DNA from: Nitrospirota bacterium
Lineage (GTDB): Bacteria > Nitrospirota > Thermodesulfovibrionia > Thermodesulfovibrionales > UBA6898
Direction: 5' to 3'
Assembly: GCA_021811105.1 (NCBI GenBank)
Contig: JAJZPM010000003.1
Location: forward strand, 186,001 to 250,000
Length of the DNA: 64,000 nucleotides
Below, piece by piece: positions 17,968 to 26,496 of the stretch. Every line of letters begins with the position of its first letter. The stretch's first letter is position 1. A program made the translations under genes and the position numbers. The notes under the pieces are model-generated. The model was not told where the DNA came from. It saw only the letters and a program-made list of their open reading frames with translations, and did not search any database.

Positions 17968-19179
17968 GTGGCTGAAGTCTATCACGCCCTCGGGCTGAAC
18001 ATGCATCAACCCCTCGGCAACCTTCTTGCCCTGCACAATTCAGCAGAGCCGTGGGAGGCGAAGCAGGTCCTCTGGTGCTACGACCGGCCGACCCGCATGC
18101 TCGAAGGATACGAGGACGTTGCCAGGCTGCATATGAGTTTCTCCGGAACCCTGCTGAAGCAGTTCGAAGACCCCGCAATCAAAGAGACCTTCAGGGACAC
18201 CGTCGATATCGACAATTTTCTCGACCGCTATAAAAGGTCGAATATAGAGTTCGTGGGGACCGGGTTGTATCATCCGGTATACCCTCTGACGCCGCAGGCC
18301 GACTGGGACGCCCAGACCGAATGGTGGATAGGACTGGGCAGACACCTCCTCGGCAGAGACCGTTTTCAGGGGTTCTGGCCGCCCGAGATGGGTTTTTGCA
18401 TGGAGATGATCCCGGTGCTTAAGCGGCACGGCTACCGGTATGTGCTGGTCGACTCCTGGTACATTAAGCCGAAGAGGGAAATGCGCTGGGAGGAGGTCCG
18501 TTACCGGCCGTATATCGCCCGGTACGAGGGAGAAGAGATAATCGTCATCCCCCGCGACAGGGAACTGTCTGACGCGCAGGAATCCGGCCTCGATCCGGGA
18601 TGGTTCCAGCACGAGCTCTACGAAAGGACGAAATGGTGCGACTTTCCTGCGCTAGTCACCACCTGGACCGACGGGGAAAACGGCGGCTGGTTTCGGACCC
18701 CTCATACCGAAAGCGGCTTCTGGGGCTATTTCTACCATACGATATTGAACAGGTACCGGGAGGGCACCCTGGGGTTCATCCCGATCCATATCAGTGAATA
18801 TCTCGACAAGTATCCTCCGACAGAGGAGGTGGAGGTCCATCGCGGCGCCTGGAATACCGGACATCACTGGGGCGGCGATTTCATGCAGTGGACCGGGTCC
18901 CTTCTCCAGAGGAAGGGGTGGGATGAAGTGCGCAACGCAAGCGCTTATTACAACAAGGTGAAAAGATATTTCGACGAGCATCGGGGCAAGACGCCGGACC
19001 CCGAGGAGGTGCGCAGCCTTATCATACGGGCATATGACCGCATCCTGGTCGCCGAAACGAGCTGCAATTTCTATTGGGGGAGCCGGTGGGTCCACCGTTC
19101 CTTCGACGATCTGGAGCAGGCTTATCATCTTCTGGATACTGCCATGAGTCTTATGAAAAACCGGACAGAAGCGGGGTGA
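17968..19179 (+). CDS. Glycoside hydrolase family 57 protein
   Basis: This 403-residue protein is a GH57-type alpha-glucan enzyme (amylase, branching enzyme or 4-alpha-glucanotransferase class). Family motifs in order are NMHQPLG near the start, EFVGTGLYHPVYP, GFWPPEMGF (the Glu is the expected nucleophile) and TTWTDGENGGWF (the Asp is the expected acid/base). The exact activity is not readable. It starts at GTG 17968; no strong ribosome-binding site is visible. No other glycogen gene is adjacent. Confidence 0.88.
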   Translation: MAEVYHALGLNMHQPLGNLLALHNSAEPWEAKQVLWCYDRPTRMLEGYEDVARLHMSFSGTLLKQFEDPAIKETFRDTVDIDNFLDRYKRSNIEFVGTGLYHPVYPLTPQADWDAQTEWWIGLGRHLLGRDRFQGFWPPEMGFCMEMIPVLKRHGYRYVLVDSWYIKPKREMRWEEVRYRPYIARYEGEEIIVIPRDRELSDAQESGLDPGWFQHELYERTKWCDFPALVTTWTDGENGGWFRTPHTESGFWGYFYHTILNRYREGTLGFIPIHISEYLDKYPPTEEVEVHRGAWNTGHHWGGDFMQWTGSLLQRKGWDEVRNASAYYNKVKRYFDEHRGKTPDPEEVRSLIIRAYDRILVAETSCNFYWGSRWVHRSFDDLEQAYHLLDTAMSLMKNRTEAG

Positions 19180-19217
19180 AGTGTCCACTCCTATATTACC
19201 TGATAGAAGGCCGGGAT

Positions 19218-19293
19218 CCGTCATTCCCGCGCAGGCGGGAATCCAAACAAGGTGAAAAGGTGGATGCCCGACTAAGAACTTCGGGCATGACGG
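19218..19293. repeat. Composite REP element: two paired hairpins (copy 1)
   Basis: Hairpin one is ATTCCCGC-gcag-GCGGGAAT (19223-19242), hairpin two ATGCCCGA...TCGGGCAT (19264-19288), with GTCATTCC at one outer end and ATGACGG at the other. The same two-hairpin unit lies in opposite orientation at 40818-40897, and truncated forms are at 49956 and 54280. This is a BIME-like dispersed repeat. Confidence 0.85.
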
Positions 19294-19391
19294 CTAGTCA
19301 GACGGCACGGGTAACTATAACTCCGGTGCCTGTGGCTTATCAGAGAATCAAGGGTCCCCCGCCCCCCTTCCAAGGAAATCTTTTCATCAGG

Positions 19392-19397
19392 TATAAT
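19392..19397 (+). promoter_or_regulatory. -10 element upstream of the GroES-like gene
   Basis: A consensus TATAAT lies 44 bp before the ATG; a matching -35 is not clear. No CIRCE operator (TTAGCACTC inverted repeat) or obvious heat-shock promoter was found, unlike typical groES genes. Confidence 0.45.
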
Positions 19398-19441
19398 TAT
19401 CTATTCATAGATTCCACCTTTCTCACAGGAGGTCATAAAGC

Positions 19442-20044
19442 ATGACGTTGAGACCGCTTCAAGACTGGGCCGTTATAAGGAAGTCGGAACCGAAAGAGAG
19501 GACCGCCGGCGGCATCATCATCCCCGAGGTCGCAAAAGAAAAACCGCTGGAAGGCATGATTGTTGCCATCGGACCGGGAAAGTTCAAGACAGAAAAGGGT
19601 AAAGAAAAGAAGAAAACGTTCGTCCCGACAGTCCTGAAGCCGGGACAGCATATAATTTATCAGAAGTACGCCGAAAGGGAGATTGAACTCGACGGTAAAA
19701 CTATTACTCTCGTCAGGGAGGAAGATATCCTCGGCACAGTAGAGGAGCGTGCGCTCGCCGAGAAAAATCCCGGCGCAGTCGAGCAAAAAAAGGAGGGGCC
19801 GGTCGCGATAAGGGAAAAGGCACATGTCCCGCTTGTCCCGCCGGCAAAAACCTCCGCGCAAAAAGTCCCGACGGTGACAAAAAAGCCGGCCGCAAAGAAG
19901 ACCGCGGCAAAAACGCCTCCACCGAAGAAGGAAAAAACAGAAAAAGAAGCAAAGAAGCCTATCGCAAAAAAATCGGCCTCCAAAAAACCCCCGGCAAAAA
20001 AGGCGACTCGTCCCACAGCTAAGGGAAAAGGGGAAAAGAAGTAA
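19442..20044 (+). CDS. GroES-type co-chaperonin with long histone-H1-like tail
   Basis: Residues 1-100 are a Cpn10 domain: MTLRPLQDWAVIRKSE, the GroEL-binding mobile loop ERTAGGIIIPEVAKEKP, IVAIGPGKF, and the closing TLVREEDILGTVEE. A short Lys-rich insert (EKGKEKKK) lies in the roof region. Residues from about 110 to 200 are nearly all Lys, Ala, Pro, Thr and Ser in AKK/PAKK repeats, like bacterial histone H1 or AlgP tails. AGGAGG precedes the ATG. No groEL is adjacent. This doubles normal GroES length (about 96). The tail could bind nucleic acid or acidic proteins; that is inference. Confidence 0.85.
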   Translation: MTLRPLQDWAVIRKSEPKERTAGGIIIPEVAKEKPLEGMIVAIGPGKFKTEKGKEKKKTFVPTVLKPGQHIIYQKYAEREIELDGKTITLVREEDILGTVEERALAEKNPGAVEQKKEGPVAIREKAHVPLVPPAKTSAQKVPTVTKKPAAKKTAAKTPPPKKEKTEKEAKKPIAKKSASKKPPAKKATRPTAKGKGEKK

Positions 20045-20076
20045 AATCCTTTCTTTGACGGGGATTTCGGCGGACG

Positions 20077-21507
20077 TCAGGGAGACTTCATCCCGGCAAC
20101 GCCTGCGGCCGCCCGTTCGTGATCGGGCGAAATCTTGAGGGCCTTTTCGAAAAGGCCCTTTGCCCTCGCGGGGAAACCGAGTTCGGCGAAGACAAATCCA
20201 AGTTCGGCCAGGTAGGTGGCGTTGAAGGGTTCGAGCTTCAGCGCTCGCGCAATCGCCTTTTCCGCGGCCTTTGCCTTGTTCTGCCGGAAGAGCGCAAGCC
20301 CATAGTAATAATGATAGTCGGCCACGGAAGGATCGAAATACGTTGCCTGGCCGAAAAGCAGTTCCGCCTCGGCATATCTGTGATTTCTGAGTGCAGCCCT
20401 GCCCTCTTCACACTTGATTTTCGCGTTCTCTCCTGCTGAGGCGGGTCTCGTCGGCTTCAAGGAAACAGACTTATCGTATTCACTTCTTTTTCCGGAATTT
20501 CCCAGTGTGGCATAAGCCTCGTAGATATAGGAAAAGATATCGCTAAGTTTCTCCTTCAAGGCGTCATCTGCAAGATTGAAATGTATGTCCGGATGATACT
20601 TTTTTGCGGCGCGGTAATAGGCGCTTTTTATCTCCGGAAACGCAGCATGCGGCTTCACACCGAGAACGCCGTAATACCCGAGGTCCATATATTTCCCGTG
20701 CATCTCCTCGATGGCACGCAGGACTTCCGGGTCAAGAGAGGGTCTCTGTGCCCCGGCATCGGCAGCATCTCCCTTTTCTCCGCCTGTTTGCGGGGGAGCC
20801 TTCACCTCTACCATCCCGATATTTACCATCGCAAATACCGTCCGCAGGACTTCAAGCCTGTCGAGTCCCGTAAGAGATACGATACCTGCTATCGAAGTTT
20901 TACCGTCAATGCAGGCGAGCGCCCTTCTTCCAGCCTCATCCAGTTTCACCTCCCCTGACAATGAAGCCATATCAAGGGAGACCGCAGGAATGACGTCAAG
21001 TGAGGGCAGCACGTCGGCAATGCGCCTGACGTCGCGGACCCTTTTTGTCCCTGAATAGATGAGGTCCGGGGCGGAGAGCTTCAGCGTCAGGATCTCATTC
21101 GCCGGAAGTTCCGTCTCCTCGATCGAAAACCTGCCCTTGCCGAGACTGAAGAGACCCAGGATGATCTCTTCTATCTGGCGTCTCACCAGACCGACGAGAT
21201 CTTTTGGTTCGCAGCAGCCCATCCCGACAAGAAGTGCACCCTCTTTCCGGCCTGTTCTTTCCATCTCCCGGAAAAGGGCCTTGTGTTGTTCAGCGGATAT
21301 TCTGCCTTCCCTCAGAAGGATATCGGCAAGGCTGTCCCTTCTGTCGCTCGACGAAGAAAACACCATGTCCCCGTTCTGGATGAAGACTTTTTTGACGAAA
21401 CCGCCATGTTCCACGGTAAGTATGCCTGTCTTCCGGCAGCTCTGCATTCCCAGCAGTATGTCCGAGAGACGGTGATCTTTCACCAGGCCCCTGTAGTTCG
21501 TCCCCAT
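20077..21507 (-). CDS. DUF4388 (PATAN) + J-domain + TPR protein
   Basis: This 476-residue cytoplasmic protein begins with a DUF4388/PATAN-like module (MQSCRKTGILTVEHGG, FIQNGDMVFSSSS), a signalling domain of gliding and developmental systems. A J domain follows at about 275-345 with the HPD tripeptide in KKYHPDIH, so it should stimulate a DnaK-type ATPase. TPR-like helices then fill the C-terminus (YYYGLALFRQNKAKAAEKAI). The combination suggests an adaptor recruiting Hsp70 to a signalling complex; partners are unknown. It is convergent with the GroES-like gene, 32 bp apart. Confidence 0.82.
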   Translation of the reverse strand: MGTNYRGLVKDHRLSDILLGMQSCRKTGILTVEHGGFVKKVFIQNGDMVFSSSSDRRDSLADILLREGRISAEQHKALFREMERTGRKEGALLVGMGCCEPKDLVGLVRRQIEEIILGLFSLGKGRFSIEETELPANEILTLKLSAPDLIYSGTKRVRDVRRIADVLPSLDVIPAVSLDMASLSGEVKLDEAGRRALACIDGKTSIAGIVSLTGLDRLEVLRTVFAMVNIGMVEVKAPPQTGGEKGDAADAGAQRPSLDPEVLRAIEEMHGKYMDLGYYGVLGVKPHAAFPEIKSAYYRAAKKYHPDIHFNLADDALKEKLSDIFSYIYEAYATLGNSGKRSEYDKSVSLKPTRPASAGENAKIKCEEGRAALRNHRYAEAELLFGQATYFDPSVADYHYYYGLALFRQNKAKAAEKAIARALKLEPFNATYLAELGFVFAELGFPARAKGLFEKALKISPDHERAAAGVAGMKSP

Positions 21508-21587
21508 TGGGGATAGTTTACTTAGGCGGCCCCCCTCATTTCAAGATATCACGCCGAATTCGAATTCCCGGGCGGCCCTTCCGGTGG

Positions 21588-21593
21588 TATAAT
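21588..21593 (+). promoter_or_regulatory. -10 element overlapping a false start codon
   Basis: TATAAT followed by GG creates an ATG at 21592 in frame with the flavoprotein gene. If this hexamer is the -10, that ATG is upstream of the transcript start and translation must begin after the AGGAGGA at 21606. Confidence 0.4.
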
Positions 21594-21627
21594 GGCCTGT
21601 AGTCCAGGAGGAAGCATCGATATTGCC

Positions 21628-22524
21628 GTGGCGCAGGAGCACATACACGACTGCATAATCATCGGGGCCGGTCCGGGCGGGCTTCAGGCCGCCATTTATC
21701 TCGGCCGTTACAACCGCGACGTCCTGCTCATAGACAGGGGCGGCGGCAGGACTTGGCATGCCGTGCATATCGAGAATTTCCTGACACAGAAGGCGATCTC
21801 CGGACCGGAGATCATAAAGACGGGGATGGAGCAGGCCAGAAGTTTCAACGTGCAAATAGAGAAAGGCCGGGTCGAGCGCCTTGTGAAAAATACATATTTC
21901 GAGGTATACACCCAAAATGAGAGTTTTCTATCCAAGTACGTGATCGTCTCGACGGGAGCCAACGACAACCTTCCGCCCATCGACAATGTCCACAAGTTTC
22001 TCGGGACCCACTTCTTCACCTGCGTCGACTGCGACGGCTACAGGACCACAGGGAAAAAACTCGCCGTCCTCGGCAACTCCCTGAAGACGGTCCACCTGGC
22101 GTTTGCGATGAAGGAGATGTTCACGAAGGACCTCACGCTCATCCTCTGCTTCCTGGCGCCGCCGGAGGAATACGCGGAGATGCTGAACCAGGAGAATATA
22201 CCCTTCATCATCGGTCGTCCGGCACAAATCATCGGGGAAGAGAAAATCGAGGCAATCGAATTTCAGGACGGCCGTCGCGTCGAATGCGAGGTGATAATGT
22301 CCAATTTCGGGTACAAGCTGAATGATGACTTCCTTGCCGGACTCGACCTGAAAAAAGACAGGGAGGATTTCAAATATGTGACAAACCGGGAGTATGAGTC
22401 CTCGCTGGGAGGTTTATACATTCTGGGTCCCCTGACCGGCAACGACCAGGCGATCATCGCAGCAGGCGAAGGGGCGACCGCCGCTATCGATATCAAAAAA
22501 AGGCTCCTGGAATATTTGTTGTAA
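21628..22524 (+). CDS. Thioredoxin-reductase-like FAD/NAD(P) oxidoreductase
   Basis: This TrxR-family flavoprotein has GAGPGGLQAAIYLGRYNRDV for FAD, a redox-active pair in TCVDCDGY, and a weaker NADPH motif VLGNSLKTVHLAF where the usual GGGxSA is degenerate. It may use a different electron donor. Start choice is awkward. An ATG at 21592 lies inside a perfect TATAAT -10. The only good ribosome-binding site (AGGAGGA, 21606-21612) points to ATT 21622 or GTG 21628. GTG is given here (about 298 residues). Confidence 0.78.
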   Translation: MAQEHIHDCIIIGAGPGGLQAAIYLGRYNRDVLLIDRGGGRTWHAVHIENFLTQKAISGPEIIKTGMEQARSFNVQIEKGRVERLVKNTYFEVYTQNESFLSKYVIVSTGANDNLPPIDNVHKFLGTHFFTCVDCDGYRTTGKKLAVLGNSLKTVHLAFAMKEMFTKDLTLILCFLAPPEEYAEMLNQENIPFIIGRPAQIIGEEKIEAIEFQDGRRVECEVIMSNFGYKLNDDFLAGLDLKKDREDFKYVTNREYESSLGGLYILGPLTGNDQAIIAAGEGATAAIDIKKRLLEYLL

Positions 22525-22564
22525 AGGATAATATCGGCACCGCTTTGGCGGGAGGAGGAAAAAC

Positions 22565-22792
22565 ATGGCAGAGAGCAATAAGAAACTCGATGAAATAGCA
22601 GATCAACTTAATGAGAATATCTTGGCCGTAAAGGGAACTTTAGAATTGATAGACACATCGGTTGAAGAAGATGATCTACACCAACTCTTAATTAAGGCGA
22701 TTAATAGGATGGATGTAGTTCAAAGATTATCTAATGAAATGCTCAATGCCTTAAGAAATTGCTTCGACAAAATGGGGGAAACCAGGGAATAA
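22565..22792 (+). CDS. Small helical protein of unknown function
   Basis: This 75-residue acidic protein has GGGAGGAGG before its ATG, a strong translation signal. It is predicted all-helical. The stretch NILAVKGTLELIDTS and the following helix resemble a kinase dimerisation hairpin lacking the phospho-acceptor His, but this is a loose likeness. It is more AT-rich than its neighbours and starts the accessory patch. Confidence 0.55.
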   Translation: MAESNKKLDEIADQLNENILAVKGTLELIDTSVEEDDLHQLLIKAINRMDVVQRLSNEMLNALRNCFDKMGETRE

Positions 22793-22880
22793 TCAGGATC
22801 GATGGAGTTCGGACCAGCTGAGCTTCTTACTTATTAAGGGTCTCATAATTGAATTTACATTAACCTGAAAATCTCCCCCT

Positions 22881-23063
22881 GTGAAGCTTCGGGAAATGCT
22901 GTCTTCCAACAAAGAACTTGCTTACAATTTAATGCTGCTTGAAAAACGGATCGAAAAGCATGATGGCGAGATAAAGGCAATGTTCAGCGCGATTCGTCAA
23001 CTCATGACTCCGCCGGAGACGAAGAAAGTGACAACGGGGTTTGGGAGGGAGAAGGGTGGATAG
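22881..23063 (+). pseudogene. Decayed C-terminal fragment of an ORF6N-domain protein
   Basis: The 60-codon stretch reads LREMLSSNKELAYNLMLLEK, then RIEKHDGEIKAMFSAIRQLM and TPPETKK. That is the coiled-coil C-terminus shared by ORF6N (KilA-N-related, phage-type) proteins. The ORF6N DNA-binding domain itself is absent, and upstream sequence has no matching frame. It is a 5'-truncated remnant, probably of an acquired element. Confidence 0.65.
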
Positions 23064-23209
23064 TAAAGTAGCCTGTCTCATAGCCTGTCCCCTTTTTCCC
23101 CCACCCAGCGTCTTTCGGCCCGCAGTCTGCACACGCCCTTTGCGTTGTGCACTGACTGACCAACATGAACCGGCATATCCAAATTGGCCATGTAATTGTG
23201 GCGGCTTTA

Positions 23210-23503
23210 TTAAAGTTGGCAGTAAATATGTTGCATTGCGGAATCATTCCGAACATAACTCGAACGAGGCCCCTGAAATTTCTGTTCGGTGATAACTATT
23301 GATTCAATATCTGTAACGGTAAAAAGTTTCCATTCATTGGACATATAAGAAGTATTATAATCACTTATTTGAAATGAGCGTAATAATTCATCGCCTGATA
23401 TGCCAATACCATAACAATGAGGCTCGATGAGACGAAATCCTCCATCGCAATAAATTTTTAGAACGAGACGCGCATTGATTGCTTTGCAGATAATATTATT
23501 CAT
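23210..23503 (-). CDS. Small WYL-like protein of unknown function
   Basis: From ATG 23503 (GAGGGGACC just upstream) the product has 97 residues: NNIICKAINARLVLKIYCDG, then FRLIEPHCYG, a central WKLFTVTDIES and a final YVRNDSAMQHIYCQL. The pattern (short Tyr/Gly strand, EPH, then W-x-LF and a C-terminal Tyr segment) is that of small stand-alone WYL-like proteins often found near mobile genes; ligand unknown. It is AT-richer than the surroundings. Confidence 0.65.
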   Translation of the reverse strand: MNNIICKAINARLVLKIYCDGGFRLIEPHCYGIGISGDELLRSFQISDYNTSYMSNEWKLFTVTDIESIVITEQKFQGPRSSYVRNDSAMQHIYCQL

Positions 23504-23679
23504 AGTGGTCCCCTCACGGTTTGTAATCCCCAACTTTTTAAGCAATTACATTTTATCAGAAAAAATAAAAATATTCCAAACTGAGACACTGCCGGGTAGG
23601 TGTGGTGAAGCCAAGATCGCAGTCGTGCTTTTCACATAGTCTGCGGCTGTGCACAAAATAATCCCGACCCATGAAAATT

Positions 23680-25557
23680 TCACTTCCTGCGATAACTCCC
23701 CTTTATCTCACCGATATAGCGTGACGGCAGCATCTGTGATGTTCTCCCGAACTTCATTCTGTAATCAGCGGACGAAAGGTAGAGTCCCTCCTTCGCCCTG
23801 GTACATGCCACATAAAAGAGCCGCCGCTCTTCCTCAAGCGCCGCACCGCTCATAATGGACCTTTCAGAAGGGAAGATCCCCTCTTCCAGAGCAGGAAGGA
23901 AGATCACGGGCCACTCAAGCCCCTTTGCGGCATGTATCGTCATTATCTTGACGCTTTCTTCCTGGCTGATCCTGTCCTGGTCCGAGGCGAGAAGACTGTC
24001 TTCCATGAACTCGGAAAAAGGCTTACCCTCCGTCTCGACGGACAGCATAACGTTGCAGAGTTCCGAGACGTTTTCTATGCGGTCCTCATGGTCTTCCTTA
24101 TATTCCCCTTTCAGATATTCAAGGTAGTTCAGCTCCTGGATTATGCTCATCAGAACGGTGTAAGGCTTATCTTCCACCGCATCCCCGTGTTTGGATATCA
24201 TACCTGTGAGCAGGTCCGCATTGCCCCTTTGTCTTCGGGAAAGTCTGGTATCTCCGAGCGCCTGTATCCAGTCGGTTTTAAAGTTCTCCGAGATCGCCGC
24301 GATGGCCTTCTTTCCGATCCCCCGGCCCGGCGTGTTGACGGTCCGCACAAAGGCCGCCCTGTCCCTGGTATTGGCCATAAGCCTGAGATAGCAGAGCAGG
24401 TCCTTCACCTCGGCCCTTTCGTAAAACGCTAGCCCTCTGACGATTTCATAGGGGATGCCGTACTGCATGAAACTGCTTTCCAGACCCCGGGAAAGGAAGC
24501 TCATGCGTATGAGGACGGCCATATCCGAATAGGAATAAGTTGAGGCGAGATCCTTTATCTTTTCGGCAATATGCCTGTTTTCCGAGTCATGATCGACGGA
24601 GTCACGGTATTCCACTTCCCCCTCTTCTTCCTTGTCGGTGTGAAGGGTGAGGACTTTGTCGGCCCACATGCGGTCCACCTTGCCGATGACGATGTTGGCG
24701 ACATCGAGGATTTTTCTTGTCGACCGGTAGTTTTTTTCGAGCCTCATCTCGGTGGCCCCGAACTCCCGACCGAATTTCAGGATGTTTTCAGGGACGGCCC
24801 CGCGCCAGGTGTAGATCGTCTGGAAAGGATCACCGACCACGAAAATATTGTTCCTGTTCCTGCCCGAAAGGAGTTTTATGAGGGAGTACTGGATCTCGTT
24901 GGTGTCCTGGAACTCATCCACCATGAAAAAGTCATAGCGGTCCTGCCATTTACCGAGCACCTCCGGCCTGGTCACGAAAAGATGGGTTGCGTGGTGGATC
25001 AGATCGTCGTAGTCCAGCGCGTTTGACTGCTCAAGATCCCGCTGATAGGCATTTGCTGTTTCCGCATACTGGTTCTGGGGAAAAGGCAGGACTGAGATGT
25101 ATTCGACCAAGTCGCCCCTATATGTCTGCTTGGCCTTCGATATGGTCTTTTGCGCGTCATCCGCTTCCTTGGGGTCGAAATTGAACCGCTTCAGTATGTC
25201 TTTCAGCGTCTTTTTGGTGTCTGTCTGGTCGTAGATAATAAACTTCTTGTCGAAGTTCCTTCCGAGAGAGGCTATATCTTCCCTCAGTATCCGGACGCAG
25301 AACGAGTGAAACGTGCTGACGGAGCGGGGCTTGATGGCGAGCATCCTTTCAACGCGGCCGGCCATTTCCTGGGCGGCCTTCTTCGTGAAGGTGATGGCGA
25401 GGATCCGGTGCGGCTTGATGCCCTTTTCTTTAATGAGATAGCCGATCTTGTGCGTAAGGACTTTAGTCTTGCCGCTGCCCGCGCCGGCCAGGAGCAATAG
25501 GGGTGAGCCGAAGTGCTCGACCGCAGCTTTCTGTTCTTGATTCAGCCCTTTTATCAT
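23680..25557 (-). CDS. UvrD/PcrA/Rep-family DNA helicase
   Basis: This superfamily-1A 3'-5' helicase has about 626 residues from ATG 25557 (MIKGLNQEQKAAVEHF). Motifs in order: Q-motif LNQEQ, Walker A AGAGSGKTKVLTHK, motif II VDEFQDTNEIQYS, motif III VGDPFQTIYTWRGA, motif IV LEKNYRSTRKIL, motif V MTIHAAKGLEWPVIFLP and motif VI VACTRAKEGLYL. It acts in repair or replication restart. An in-frame TTG 57 bp upstream could add 19 residues. Confidence 0.93.
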   Translation of the reverse strand: MIKGLNQEQKAAVEHFGSPLLLLAGAGSGKTKVLTHKIGYLIKEKGIKPHRILAITFTKKAAQEMAGRVERMLAIKPRSVSTFHSFCVRILREDIASLGRNFDKKFIIYDQTDTKKTLKDILKRFNFDPKEADDAQKTISKAKQTYRGDLVEYISVLPFPQNQYAETANAYQRDLEQSNALDYDDLIHHATHLFVTRPEVLGKWQDRYDFFMVDEFQDTNEIQYSLIKLLSGRNRNNIFVVGDPFQTIYTWRGAVPENILKFGREFGATEMRLEKNYRSTRKILDVANIVIGKVDRMWADKVLTLHTDKEEEGEVEYRDSVDHDSENRHIAEKIKDLASTYSYSDMAVLIRMSFLSRGLESSFMQYGIPYEIVRGLAFYERAEVKDLLCYLRLMANTRDRAAFVRTVNTPGRGIGKKAIAAISENFKTDWIQALGDTRLSRRQRGNADLLTGMISKHGDAVEDKPYTVLMSIIQELNYLEYLKGEYKEDHEDRIENVSELCNVMLSVETEGKPFSEFMEDSLLASDQDRISQEESVKIMTIHAAKGLEWPVIFLPALEEGIFPSERSIMSGAALEEERRLFYVACTRAKEGLYLSSADYRMKFGRTSQMLPSRYIGEIKGSYRRK

Positions 25558-25879
25558 TTTTTTCAGGGGAATTGCTTCGTTGATGCCAAAAGCATCAACT
25601 CTACTGCCGGACAACCTGGTCGACTTCGCGGATTATTAGATCTTTTACCGACCTTCAGAGGATGCCGAACATTTCGGGTTTTATTGTAAAGGAGGCAGAC
25701 AAAATCCACAAGTTTCCATCAAATAGAGCCCACTTTAAAGGGCGAGTGGGGTCAGGAGGGATTGCCGAGTGGATCTATTTCCCGCAGTATGACGGAGGTC
25801 ATAGTATGCTCGGTCGTTGTGATGCTATAAATAAGCATGCGTATTCATAATGAAACAGGCCCGGAGGCACGGAATCATC
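25558..25879. other. Intergenic region with no supported gene
   Basis: A short open stretch here lacks coding character. It contains GGGGTCAGGAGGGATTG (25750-25766), matching one end of the palindromic repeat at 31.2 and 58.3 kb, so it may hold a degraded copy. No RNA gene was recognised. Confidence 0.35.
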
Positions 25880-26494
25880 ATGGATGAGAAGAGAGACAGG
25901 GAGGACCTTCCCCTTGAAATCGAGGTATCCGATGAGGATATCTACGAGGCGATGAAGGACATCCAGGGGTATCTGGACATCACCCCAGCCGACCTAAAGG
26001 AAATCTACAGACTCGCCTACCGGCATGCATTCAGCCGCATCACCACCTCTGTCAGGGCGAAAGACATAATGACGGCGAAGGTTTTTTCCGTGAAAGAGAC
26101 GGCAACGATACAGGAGGTAGCCGATCTAATGGCCGCAGAGGGGATCTCTGGATTGCCTGTCCTGGATGACAATGGAAAAGTGGCCGGCGTCATATCCGAA
26201 AAAGACTTCCTCTCCTCTATGGGCGCAAAAGACAAAACACATTTCATGGGTGTGGTTGCAGAGTGCCTGAAAGGGGGCTGCGTTGCGCTTCCCATCCGAA
26301 GGAAGAAGGCTGAGGACATAATGTCGTCTCCTCCGGTGACAGTCGGCGGGGAGGCTACGGTGACCGAAATCGCAAGGCTGTTTGCCGAAAAGAACATCAA
26401 CAGGGTCCCCGTTACGGACGGCGAAGGAAATCTCATGGGAATTGTCTCAAGGGGCGATATCGTTCATGCCGCTTCTTATAAAAAGACAGGTTGA
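25880..26494 (+). CDS. CBS-domain pair protein
   Basis: This cytoplasmic protein of about 204 residues has an acidic N-terminal helix region followed by two CBS motifs: RAKDIMTAKVFSVKETATIQ with VISEKDFL, and AEDIMSSPPVTVGG with GIVSRGDIV. CBS pairs bind adenosyl ligands and regulate partner enzymes or transporters. GGAGG lies 12 bases before ATG 25880; ATG 25850 is an alternative. It overlaps the HPP membrane gene region, indicating it gates or regulates that protein. Confidence 0.88.
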   Translation: MDEKRDREDLPLEIEVSDEDIYEAMKDIQGYLDITPADLKEIYRLAYRHAFSRITTSVRAKDIMTAKVFSVKETATIQEVADLMAAEGISGLPVLDDNGKVAGVISEKDFLSSMGAKDKTHFMGVVAECLKGGCVALPIRRKKAEDIMSSPPVTVGGEATVTEIARLFAEKNINRVPVTDGEGNLMGIVSRGDIVHAASYKKTG

Positions 26495-26496
26495 TT

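Noticed and set aside
19300-19441. CIRCE or heat-shock promoter before the GroES-like gene
   Set aside because: No TTAGCACTC inverted repeat or sigma-32-type hexamers were found; only an ordinary TATAAT.
23041-23292. 83-codon + strand open frame in the accessory patch
   Set aside because: Pro/Cys-rich composition, overlaps the WYL-like gene on the other strand and has no start signal.
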